Shown here piece by piece: positions 1-7,948 of a stretch of 64,000 bases of DNA (position 1 is its first letter; each line of letters opens with the position of its first letter). Position numbers and translations under genes: made by a program. A model generated the notes under the pieces. The model was given only the letters and a program-made list of their open reading frames with translations, searched no databases and had not been told where the DNA came from. This stretch comes from Caballeronia sp. Lep1P3 (GTDB taxonomy: Bacteria > Pseudomonadota > Gammaproteobacteria > Burkholderiales > Burkholderiaceae), in contig NZ_CP084265.1 in assembly GCF_022879595.1 (NCBI RefSeq), positions 1,612,001 through 1,676,000 on the forward strand, given 5' to 3'.

Positions 1-281
1 GGTATGCGCTCGCTTGCACGCGCGGCTGCGATCGGCCGGTCGAGGTTCGACAAGAACTGCCGCACGCCGAAAGGCTGCAGGAACACGAACACGTTCAGCG
101 GATACGACAGCTTCGCGTCCGCGCGACGCGCCGCCGTGATATGCAGCCCGAGCGTCGGCGAAACGGACATCTGTCGCGGGCATACGCGAAAGTCGAATCC
201 GAAGTCGCGCGCCACGCTCTTCACGAGAAACGGCACGCACTTCTCGCCGAACTGCTTGTTCTCCGTCTTGCTAAGCGGCAT
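1..281 (-). CDS. Unidentified protein, N-terminal part only
   Basis: This reading frame runs off the left edge, so only the first 93 or so residues are visible and no stop codon is seen. The ATG at 281 is preceded by a good Shine-Dalgarno (GGAG, six bases before the start). The visible protein begins MPLSKTENKQFGEK and has no obvious signal peptide or membrane segment; it carries a few cysteines and mixed charged and hydrophobic stretches that suggest a soluble domain. It is divergent from the squalene-synthase-like gene to its right, with about 230 bases between them that could hold both promoters. I do not recognise the family. The frame is uninterrupted and has a ribosome site, so I think it is a real gene. 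Confidence 0.6.
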   Translation of the reverse strand, partial: MPLSKTENKQFGEKCVPFLVKSVARDFGFDFRVCPRQMSVSPTLGLHITAARRADAKLSYPLNVFVFLQPFGVRQFLSNLDRPIAAARASERI

Positions 282-510
282 GACCGTCTCCGAAGACTTG
301 CGCGATCAGTCTCGCGCTGTATGGTTTTGCGCAGTGTCGCGCGCGCCGCGAGTGTTGTCGGTGCTTCGGCGCACATCTGCCAGGCGCGGCGTACGATCTG
401 CGAAGCATCGGCCGGGCGGATAAAATGGGCGCCCGCCGCGCGAAGCGTCTTGCGAAGCCGCGCGCGCGAGACGCCCTTTTCCGCCTTCGACACCCCATAA
501 GCCCCGTTTC

Positions 511-1347
511 GTGAATTCCGACGACTACTGCCAGCAAAAGGCTGCCCCCGAAGGCTCCAGCACGTACTACGCGCTGCGCCGCGCGCCGGCCCCGCGCCAG
601 CCGCTTCTCACCGCGCTCTACGCGCTTTATCGCGAGCTGGAGGAAACGGTCAAGAAGACGAGCGATCCGACCATCGGCCGCACCAAGCATGCGTGGTGGC
701 GCAGCGAACTCGACCGGCTCGACCGCGGCGAGGCGACGCATCCGGTGACTCAGGCGCTGCAGGCGCATGCGGCGGACAGCGGCGCGCTCGACGACGCGGG
801 CCGCGCATCGCTTCTTACGCTCGTCGATGGCTTCGGCATGGATCTCGATCAGGCGCGCTACCTCGACTGGCCAGGACTCGCGCGCTATCTCGATCAGACG
901 GGCGGCGCGTTCGCCACGGCTGTCGCGCGCTCGACGGCGGTGAATCGCGCGGATGCATCGGCGTGGGCGGCGCCGCTCGGTTCCGCGCTGCTCCTTGCCG
1001 AACGCGTGCAGGACATCGGCGACGATGCGCGCAATGGCCGCGTCTACGTGCCGATCGATGAACTGCAGCGCTTCAACGTGACCGCCGCGGACATCATCAA
1101 TCGCAAGTACAGCGATGCATTCAGCGATTTGATGCGCTTTCAGACCGAGCGCGCCCGCCGCTCGATCGACGCAGCGCTCGCCGCCATTCCGCCCGCCGAG
1201 CGCGCGTCGCAGCGCGTGTTGCGCGCGCAGGCCGCGCTCGCCCAGGCGCGCTTCGGCGAGATCGAACGGGAAGGCTTCCGGGTGCTGCATCAGCGCATCT
1301 CGCTCACGCCAATCCGCAAGCTCTGGATCACCTGGCGCACGCGCTAG
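511..1347 (+). CDS. Squalene/phytoene synthase family protein
   Basis: A 278-residue member of the trans-isoprenyl diphosphate synthase superfamily, the fold that condenses two prenyl diphosphates head to head. The second aspartate-rich motif is intact (DIGDDARNGRVYVP from residue 168), as is the WWRSELDRL helix near residue 62 that is typical of the family. The first aspartate motif, normally DDxxD about 40 residues in, is changed: this protein reads RELEETVKK (41-49). It starts with GTG. No hpn hopanoid genes sit next to it, and the convergent DUF1501 gene ends only 9 bases away. It may be a working presqualene diphosphate synthase with unusual metal ligands, or a non-catalytic relative such as the NDUFAF6-like proteins. 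The family is certain, the reaction is not. Confidence 0.8.
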   Translation: MNSDDYCQQKAAPEGSSTYYALRRAPAPRQPLLTALYALYRELEETVKKTSDPTIGRTKHAWWRSELDRLDRGEATHPVTQALQAHAADSGALDDAGRASLLTLVDGFGMDLDQARYLDWPGLARYLDQTGGAFATAVARSTAVNRADASAWAAPLGSALLLAERVQDIGDDARNGRVYVPIDELQRFNVTAADIINRKYSDAFSDLMRFQTERARRSIDAALAAIPPAERASQRVLRAQAALAQARFGEIEREGFRVLHQRISLTPIRKLWITWRTR

Positions 1348-1356
1348 ACGCGCGGC

Positions 1357-2310
1357 TCACGTGTGGATGAGGGGCATCGGCTCGAAGGCGCGCCCGAGAA
1401 TCGCGGCGTGATCGGCGTTGCCGCATGCCTGAAGTACCGTTGCGCAGAGCCTTCTGAAATCGACGGAAGCCGTCACGCCGCCCTCTTCGTCCAGCCGGCC
1501 GAGCAACGGCGGTTCCCCATATAGCCCGCCGCGAACCGCGCCGCCCAATACGAACTGCGGGGCGGCCGCGCCGTGCTCGGTGCCGCGCACGTCGTTTTCC
1601 CGCGCGGATCGTCCGAACTCCGAACGAGTCATGACGAGCGTGCCCGCCCAGTCGCCGCTCGCGATCAGCGCGGCACGCAGCCGCGCGATGCCATCCGCGA
1701 ATTGCAGCAGCAACGACGCGTGGCGCTTCGCCTGATGCGTGTGCGTGTCGAAACCATCGAGCGCGAGGCGGATCACCGTGACGCCGTTGCGTGCGCGGTT
1801 TGCCGCGATGAGCCTTGTGGCCGCATCGCACGATACGGCGAAGGAACGCGCTTCGAATGGAGAACTGGCTGGACGCGCGAAGTCCGCGCGCGACGGACCG
1901 ACGCGCGCGAGCCATGTGTCGCGCCGATACTCGTGCGCGTCCGATGCCGTGGTCCAGATCTGCTGTGCGCGGTAGTGCGAGCGGTTCGGCTGCGCATAGC
2001 CGACGCCTTGCACGATCGCCCATTCGCGTGCGGTCCACGCGGGCATGAGCGCACGCAGCGACGGATGCAGCGCGGTGCGCTCGTCGATAGCGAGCGCGTG
2101 GTCGCGGGAAATGGCGAGCGTGGGCCTCAGCGCGCGATATTGCGCGTCGGCGATGGGAATGACCGTATTGAGCCCGTCGTTGCCGCCAGCGAACTCGACG
2201 ACCACGAGCGCCTCGATCGGACGCGCGGGCGTCGCGGCGCGAGCGTAAGAGAAAGAAACAGGTCCGGCAGCGAAGACGCTCGCGATCGACAGGAATTCAC
2301 GTCTGTTCAT
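1357..2310 (-). CDS. DUF1501 family Tat-exported protein
   Basis: A 317-residue protein of the DUF1501 family (related to the alkaline phosphatase/sulfatase fold). The N-terminus is a twin-arginine type signal: MNRREFLSIAS followed by a hydrophobic stretch and an ARA cleavage site near residue 26, so the protein is probably exported folded. The family motif VVVEFAGGNDGLNTVIP follows at about residue 36, and LDGFDTHTHQ and TRSEFGRSARENDVRGTEHG mark the later core. Members usually sit beside a DUF1800 gene; none is seen here, where the upstream gene is a small secreted protein 20 bases away that is probably co-transcribed. The biochemical role of the family is not established. Confidence 0.88.
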   Translation of the reverse strand: MNRREFLSIASVFAAGPVSFSYARAATPARPIEALVVVEFAGGNDGLNTVIPIADAQYRALRPTLAISRDHALAIDERTALHPSLRALMPAWTAREWAIVQGVGYAQPNRSHYRAQQIWTTASDAHEYRRDTWLARVGPSRADFARPASSPFEARSFAVSCDAATRLIAANRARNGVTVIRLALDGFDTHTHQAKRHASLLLQFADGIARLRAALIASGDWAGTLVMTRSEFGRSARENDVRGTEHGAAAPQFVLGGAVRGGLYGEPPLLGRLDEEGGVTASVDFRRLCATVLQACGNADHAAILGRAFEPMPLIHT

Positions 2311-2330
2311 CGCGTTCGTCCCTCGGCGCG

Positions 2331-2741
2331 CTAGCGCTTGTAGAGATCGCGCACGGCCTCTTCGATGTGCTGACGCAAGAGGCGCCGCTCATCGGCGGTC
2401 ATGACTGTGTGGCGCGGCGGGCGCGCGGGCGGGGTATCGTCGACTTGCTGCACCGGTTGCAGCGCGGGCGGCTTGTTGTCGCGCTCGAGCCGCTTCGAGC
2501 CTCTGCCGGTGCGTTGCTGCGTGCGGATCATCGCGCCGTCGTAGTGGCCGGCGGGCGCATGCACGGAGCGGTCGAACGCGTCGTCGGAACGGGAGTAGTC
2601 GGCAAGACGCGCGGAAGAATGCGCGGAAGTTTGGGCGTAGGCATGGGGCACGCTCAGCACGGCGTACAGCGCACTTGCGATCAGCGTCTTTCTGAAGATG
2701 CGCTCGGTGCGCAATGGTACGCGCTGCCGCGCTCCCTTCAT
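2331..2741 (-). CDS. Small secreted protein of unknown function
   Basis: A protein of about 136 residues with an N-terminal signal peptide (basic start, then TLIASALYAVLSVPHAYA with an AYA cleavage site). I chose the ATG at 2741 because AAGGGA lies a few bases ahead of it; an in-frame ATG at 2765 would add eight residues but has no such site. The mature part is polar and proline/arginine rich and ends in a short predicted helix (TADERRLLRQHIEEAVRDLY), a pattern seen in many Burkholderiaceae periplasmic proteins of unknown role. The DUF1501 gene follows after 20 bases and is likely in the same transcript. I assign no function. Confidence 0.7.
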   Translation of the reverse strand: MKGARQRVPLRTERIFRKTLIASALYAVLSVPHAYAQTSAHSSARLADYSRSDDAFDRSVHAPAGHYDGAMIRTQQRTGRGSKRLERDNKPPALQPVQQVDDTPPARPPRHTVMTADERRLLRQHIEEAVRDLYKR

Positions 2742-2911
2742 GTTGTTCCCTTCGTTGCTCGACAACCGGACAGCCTCATTCTTTTCATGCGCTTCTGACG
2801 GCCTGGTCTTGCCGCATGAAGCGCTGGTCTAATGGAGTATCTACCGAATGGCGGGCTCAGGTAAAGCAGTGTACTGACAGAACATCTGTGCCGTGCCACA
2901 GGCCCCGTAAA

Positions 2912-2948
2912 TTTTGTAACGAACTGTTACACTCGCTTTTGTTACAAA
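2912..2948 (+). promoter_or_regulatory. Candidate OmpR-binding boxes upstream of ompR
   Basis: In about 40 bases there are three related AT-rich words: TTTTGTAAC (2912-2920), TGTTACA (2925-2931) and TTTTGTTACAAA (2937-2948). They lie 35-70 bases before the ompR ATG. OmpR of enterobacteria binds tandem sites built around GTTACA/TGTAAC-like cores, so this looks like an autoregulatory array. This is an inference from pattern only. The same nine-base word TTTTGTAAC recurs at 5206-5214 upstream of ahpC. Confidence 0.4.
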
Positions 2949-2982
2949 CTCGGCGCTCGAACAAACGCGCTAAGATGCCGCC

Positions 2983-3708
2983 ATGGAAACCAAGAATCCC
3001 TCGAAAATACTTGTTGTCGATGACGATCCGCGCCTGCGCGATCTGCTTCGACGTTATCTCGGCGAGCAGGGCTTCAACGTGTATGTCGCGGAAAACGCCC
3101 CGTCGATGAACAAGCTGTGGGTGCGCGAGCGGTTCGATCTGCTCGTGCTCGATCTCATGCTTCCCGGCGAAGACGGTCTTTCCATCTGCCGGCGTCTGCG
3201 CGGCAGCAACGACCGCACGCCCATCATCATGCTCACGGCGAAAGGCGAGGATGTCGATCGCATCGTCGGTCTCGAAATGGGCGCCGACGACTATCTTCCG
3301 AAGCCGTTCAACCCGCGCGAACTCGTCGCGCGCATTCACGCGGTGCTGCGCCGTCAGACGCCGTCCGAGTTGCCGGGCGCGCCATCCGAAACGACGGAAG
3401 TCTTCGAATTCGGCGAATTCGCGCTGAATCTCGCCACGCGCACGCTGACCAAGAACGGCCAGGAAATCCCGCTGACCACGGGCGAATTTTCGGTGCTCAA
3501 GGTGTTCGCGCGCCATCCGCGCCAGCCGCTCTCGCGCGAGAAGTTGATGGAGCTCGCGCGCGGCCGTGAATACGAAGTGTTCGACCGCAGCCTCGACGTT
3601 CAGATTTCGCGTCTGCGCAAGCTGATCGAACCGGACCCGAGCAGCCCGCGCTTCATTCAGACCGTGTGGGGCCTGGGTTACGTGTTCATTCCCGACGGCG
3701 CCGCATAA
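2983..3708 (+). CDS. ompR: Response regulator OmpR
   Basis: A 241-residue OmpR/PhoB-type regulator. The receiver domain (about 8-122) has the acidic pocket D13-D15, the phosphoacceptor D57 in VLDLMLPGEDG, T85, and K107 in the LPKPF loop. A winged-helix DNA-binding domain follows from about residue 140, ending with the usual RFIQTVWGLGYVFIP. The sensor kinase gene lies 84 bases downstream on the same strand, as in the ompR-envZ pairs of this family, which control porin genes in response to osmotic and envelope conditions. The upstream region holds repeated GTTACA/TGTAAC words that could be sites for OmpR itself. Confidence 0.95.
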   Translation: METKNPSKILVVDDDPRLRDLLRRYLGEQGFNVYVAENAPSMNKLWVRERFDLLVLDLMLPGEDGLSICRRLRGSNDRTPIIMLTAKGEDVDRIVGLEMGADDYLPKPFNPRELVARIHAVLRRQTPSELPGAPSETTEVFEFGEFALNLATRTLTKNGQEIPLTTGEFSVLKVFARHPRQPLSREKLMELARGREYEVFDRSLDVQISRLRKLIEPDPSSPRFIQTVWGLGYVFIPDGAA

Positions 3709-3792
3709 GCCGTTTTTCGCCGCGTCGTCCTACGCATTCCAAGCGAGTCCGATACGCTTTATCCCCTTCACCGAGCGGAACCCGAAAGACCC

Positions 3793-5163
3793 ATGCGAAT
3801 CGACAGGCGGCTACTGGCGCTTGCGTTCGGCGGCCTGTTCTGGCGAACCTTTGCGCTGATCGCGCTGCTCATCGCGGTCAGCCTCACCGCCTGGTTCCAG
3901 AGCTTTCGCGTGATCGAACGCGAGCCGCGCGCGCAACGCGTCGCGCTGCAACTCGTCGCCGTCGTCAAGCTCACGCGCACCGCCCTTCTCTATTCCGATC
4001 CCGACCTGCGCCGCGCGCTGCTTCAGGACCTTGAAAGCAACGAAGGCGTGCGCGTCTATCCGCGCGAGACCACCGACAAGTATCGCTTGCAGCCCGACGA
4101 ATCGCTCAATCGGTTGATCGAGCGCGACGTGCGCGGACGGCTCGGCAACGACACCATCATCGCGCAGTCGGTGAACGACATCCCCGGCGTGTGGATCAGC
4201 TTCAAGATCGACGACGACGATTACTGGGTCGCGCTCGACCGCGATCAGCTCGACACCGTCACCGGCCTGCAGTGGGCCGGCTGGGGCGTGTTCGCGTTGG
4301 CGCTGTCGCTCTTCGGCGCGGCGTTCATCACGAGTCTCGTGAACCGGCCGTTCGCCCGGCTCGCGCTTGCGGCGCGCAAGGTCGGCTCGGGACAGTCGCC
4401 CGAACCGTTGCCCGATCGCGGCATGGGCGTCGCCGCCGAAACGAATCGAAGTTTCAACCAGATGGTGCAGAACCTGGAGCAGCTCGAAGCGGATCGCGCG
4501 CTGATGCTCGCGGGCATCTCGCATGACCTGCGCACGCCGCTCGCGCGTCTGCGTCTGGAGACGGAAATGAGCCCGTCGGACGAAGCGACCAAGCTCGCGA
4601 TGATCGACGACATCGAGCAGATGGACATGATCATCGGCCGCTTTCTGGACTACGCGCGGCCGATGCAGCGCATGCCCGAAGCCGTCGACCTCTCGATGAT
4701 CGCGAGCGAACTCGCCGCACGTTTCCAGGCCGACGAAGGCGTCGTGATGCGCACGGATGTCGCGCCGGGCGCCATCATCGAGGGCGATCCGACCGATGCG
4801 CGGCGCGTCGTCGGCAATCTGCTCGAAAACGCGCGCAAATACGGGCGCAGCGAAAAGGACGACATCGCGCGCATCATGCTGCAGACGCGCGTCGCGCACG
4901 GCCGCGTGGAACTCTCCGTGATGGACGAAGGACGCGGCATTCCGGACGATCAGGTCGGGCTCATCACGCGGCCTTTCTATCGCGTCGACGCGGCGCGCAC
5001 GCAGGCGAACGGCACGGGACTTGGCATGGCGATCGTGCAGCGGCTCGTCACGCGCCAGCGCGGCACGCTGCGGCTGCGCAACCGCACGCCGCTTGCCGGC
5101 TTCGAAGTCACCATCGATTTTCCGCAGATGAAGGGCGCGCGATTCGACGGCCCGCGCGACTAG
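3793..5163 (+). CDS. envZ: Osmosensor histidine kinase EnvZ
   Basis: A 456-residue inner-membrane sensor kinase. The first membrane helix is at about 17-36, a periplasmic loop follows, and a second helix lies near 162-180. After a HAMP linker comes the HisKA domain with the phosphorylated histidine H244 in AGISHDLRTPLARLR. The HATPase domain has the N box (NLLENARKYG), the G1 box (DEGRGIPDDQ) and the G2 box (GTGLGMAIVQ). It phosphorylates and dephosphorylates the OmpR protein encoded just upstream. The E. coli protein has its histidine at 243, so the architecture is nearly the same. The periplasmic segment is not obviously specialised. Confidence 0.95.
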   Translation: MRIDRRLLALAFGGLFWRTFALIALLIAVSLTAWFQSFRVIEREPRAQRVALQLVAVVKLTRTALLYSDPDLRRALLQDLESNEGVRVYPRETTDKYRLQPDESLNRLIERDVRGRLGNDTIIAQSVNDIPGVWISFKIDDDDYWVALDRDQLDTVTGLQWAGWGVFALALSLFGAAFITSLVNRPFARLALAARKVGSGQSPEPLPDRGMGVAAETNRSFNQMVQNLEQLEADRALMLAGISHDLRTPLARLRLETEMSPSDEATKLAMIDDIEQMDMIIGRFLDYARPMQRMPEAVDLSMIASELAARFQADEGVVMRTDVAPGAIIEGDPTDARRVVGNLLENARKYGRSEKDDIARIMLQTRVAHGRVELSVMDEGRGIPDDQVGLITRPFYRVDAARTQANGTGLGMAIVQRLVTRQRGTLRLRNRTPLAGFEVTIDFPQMKGARFDGPRD

Positions 5164-5342
5164 CCCGCGCGTTCGAAAAAAGCTATCCGCGCCATTAGGC
5201 AAACCTTTTGTAACGTCCTGAGGCGCGGGGTTATGATGGATCGGTTCGGCGCGCGGCATCGGCGGGTCGCCTATCATGCGCGCGTTACCGCTTTCCGGTA
5301 GTCTCGTTTCAGTCGTCCTTTCAACGAACACAGGAGCGCTGC

Positions 5343-5891
<549 letters not shown>

Positions 5892-5917
5892 GCGCGAGTC
5901 GTTCGAACGTATGCGCG

Positions 5918-5964
5918 AGCCCGCCGTCTTTCGAGTGCACGCTCGGAAGACGGCGGGCTTTTTT
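5918..5964 (+). terminator. Intrinsic terminator or attenuator between ahpC and ahpD
   Basis: A perfect 13-base-pair inverted repeat (AGCCCGCCGTCTT and its complement, 5918-5930 and 5947-5959) with a 16-base loop, followed by a run of Ts (to 5964). It lies in the 97-base gap between two genes that act together, so it may let only part of the transcripts through to ahpD. Confidence 0.8.
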
Positions 5965-5988
5965 GACGCCATCGAATAGGAGAAATCA

Positions 5989-6513
5989 ATGGAATTTCTG
6001 TCCTCGATCAAGGAGCTGGTCCCCGACTACGCAAAGGACATTCGCCTGAACGTCGACGGCACGATCGCCCGTTCGTCGCTGCAAGGCAACGACGCGGTCG
6101 GCGTGGCGCTCGCCGCTGCTTACGCGGCGAAGGCGACGAAGCTCGTCTCGATCATCCGAAACGCGGGCGTGCTGTCGCCCGAAGAGACCAACGCGGCGCT
6201 CACCGCCGCCGCGCTGATGGGCATGAACAACGTCTGGTATCCGTATCTGGAAATGGCCGACAACGCGGACCTGAAGACGCAGCCCGCGGGCCTTCGGATG
6301 AACGCGTATGCGTCGCATGGCGGCGTCGACAAGCGGCGCTTCGAGATGTATGCGCTCGCGGCATCGATCATCGGGAAGTGCCACTTCTGCGTGAAGTCGC
6401 ACTACGAGAATCTCGTGACCGAAGGCATGACGACGACGCAATTGCGCGATGTCGGCCGTATCGCGGCGGTGATCGGCGCGGTTGCGCTGACGATCGAGGC
6501 GGAAGGCAAGTGA
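5989..6513 (+). CDS. ahpD: Alkyl hydroperoxidase AhpD
   Basis: A 174-residue AhpD-family protein (carboxymuconolactone decarboxylase fold, all helical). The active-site dithiol is C131 and C134 in GKCHFCVKSH, with H138 after it and E119 upstream, matching the Glu-Cys-Cys-His proton relay of mycobacterial AhpD (C130, C133). It is expected to reduce the oxidised AhpC made from the gene just upstream, itself fed by a lipoyl or thioredoxin-like donor. The start at 5989 has AGGAG ahead of it. Length matches the family (177 in M. tuberculosis). Confidence 0.94.
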   Translation: MEFLSSIKELVPDYAKDIRLNVDGTIARSSLQGNDAVGVALAAAYAAKATKLVSIIRNAGVLSPEETNAALTAAALMGMNNVWYPYLEMADNADLKTQPAGLRMNAYASHGGVDKRRFEMYALAASIIGKCHFCVKSHYENLVTEGMTTTQLRDVGRIAAVIGAVALTIEAEGK

Positions 6514-6560
6514 GTCTCTCGACGCCGCGCCCGCCGCGCGTGGCGTCGATCAGTTATCGC

Positions 6561-7052
6561 TCAGTGGTCGATCGACGTGCGCCGCAAAAGCACCGCCGCC
6601 TGCGCCTCGATGCCTTCCTTGCGGCCGAGATAGCCGAGTTTCTCGTTCGTCTTGGCCTTCACGTTGACGCGGTCCACCGGCAATTCGAGGTCCGCGGCAA
6701 TGTTCGCGCGCATCGCCTCGATATGCGGCGCGAGCTTCGGCGCCTGCGCGATGACGGTGCTATCGACGTTGGCAATCGCAAAGCCCGCGTCCGACACGCG
6801 CTTCACCGCTTCGCGCAGCAGCACGCGGCTATTCGCGCCCGCGAATTCGGTCGCCGTGTCCGGAAAATGCCGGCCGATATCGCCGAGCGCCGCCGCACCG
6901 AAAAGCGCATCGGTGATCGCGTGCAGCAGCACGTCGGCGTCGGAATGGCCGAGCAAGCCGCGTTCATACGGAACCGTCACGCCGCCGATGATGAGCTCGC
7001 GCCCTTCGACGAGCTGATGCACGTCGTAACCTTGTCCGATTCTGAAATCCAT
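6561..7052 (-). CDS. ispF: 2-C-methyl-D-erythritol 2,4-cyclodiphosphate synthase
   Basis: A 163-residue enzyme of the non-mevalonate isoprenoid pathway; it cyclises CDP-methylerythritol phosphate to MEcPP with loss of CMP. The metal ligands are visible as D10 and H12 ([12 protein letters not shown]) and H44 ([10 protein letters not shown]), and the C-terminal [19 protein letters not shown] is the usual signature. I chose the ATG at 7052; the frame stays open further upstream but that part overlaps ispD and has no family similarity. ispD lies immediately upstream on the same strand (32 bases), so the two steps are probably co-transcribed. Confidence 0.96.
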   Translation of the reverse strand: MDFRIGQGYDVHQLVEGRELIIGGVTVPYERGLLGHSDADVLLHAITDALFGAAALGDIGRHFPDTATEFAGANSRVLLREAVKRVSDAGFAIANVDSTVIAQAPKLAPHIEAMRANIAADLELPVDRVNVKAKTNEKLGYLGRKEGIEAQAAVLLRRTSIDH

Positions 7053-7084
7053 CGATGCCAACCTTGCAGTAGAGGGTGAGCGGC

Positions 7085-7834
7085 TTACGGGCGCGCGGAA
7101 AGGATCGCGCTCGCGAGGCCGAAGTCTTCCGGATAAGTGACCTTGAAGTTGCGCAGGCTGCCCTGCACGAGCTTCGGCGAGTGACCGAGCCATTCGATGG
7201 CGCTCGCTTCGTCGGTGAGGTCGTGACCGTCGTGGCGCGCGCGCTCGATCGCCTCGCGCAACATGCCGACGCGAAACATCTGCGGCGTCTGCGCCTGCCA
7301 CAAGCCGTCGCGCGATTCGGTCCGCGCGATGCGCGCGCCGTTCGCCGGCGCATCGGGCATGTTCGGTGCGACGCGCTTGAGCGTGTCCGCCACCGGAAGC
7401 GCGAGAATGCCGCCCACGGCATCGTCGCGCAATTCCGTGACGAGCTTGCGAATGAGCTCCGGCGTGATGCCGGGCCGCGCGGCGTCGTGCACGAGCACCC
7501 AGTCGCCGTCGCGCGCGCCGAAGTTCGCGAGCGCGACGAGGCCGTTGTACACCGACGCCTGTCGCGATGTCCCGCCGCAGCGCTCGACGACGAAGCGCAG
7601 GCCCGCGAAACGGCGCGCGTCGAAGTGATGATCGTCCGGTGCGAGGACGACGAGTGTCTGCGAGAATTCGGAGCACGCGTCGAATGCGGCGAGCGTGTAG
7701 CCGAGCATCGGCCGGCCCGCGACCGTCTGATATTGCTTGGGACTCGGCGCGCCGGATCGGCTGCCGGTGCCGGCGCAGGGAATGAGCGCGAAAAGACGCG
7801 CAGCAGGAGTAGACGGGGCGGCGGGCGAAGTCAC
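7085..7834 (-). CDS. ispD: 2-C-methyl-D-erythritol 4-phosphate cytidylyltransferase
   Basis: Transfers CMP from CTP to methylerythritol phosphate, the step before the kinase IspE and then IspF. The N-terminal nucleotide-binding loop reads [20 protein letters not shown], and VLVHDAARP and the late [10 protein letters not shown] are family signatures. I chose GTG at 7834 (249 residues); a TTG at 7858 is also in frame but would add eight residues with no conservation, and neither has a strong ribosome site. ispF follows after 32 bases. The gene is divergent from mfd, with about 115 bases between them. Confidence 0.93.
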   Translation of the reverse strand: MTSPAAPSTPAARLFALIPCAGTGSRSGAPSPKQYQTVAGRPMLGYTLAAFDACSEFSQTLVVLAPDDHHFDARRFAGLRFVVERCGGTSRQASVYNGLVALANFGARDGDWVLVHDAARPGITPELIRKLVTELRDDAVGGILALPVADTLKRVAPNMPDAPANGARIARTESRDGLWQAQTPQMFRVGMLREAIERARHDGHDLTDEASAIEWLGHSPKLVQGSLRNFKVTYPEDFGLASAILSARP

Positions 7835-7948
7835 GAGAAAATCATGTGGCCAAGTCAAAGTGAAGCCCGGATTTTATAATAGGTCTTTCGCGACCACGTC
7901 CGGCGCGCGGCTTTTCAGGGCTCGCGCGGGCGGTTCAATGCACATCTT

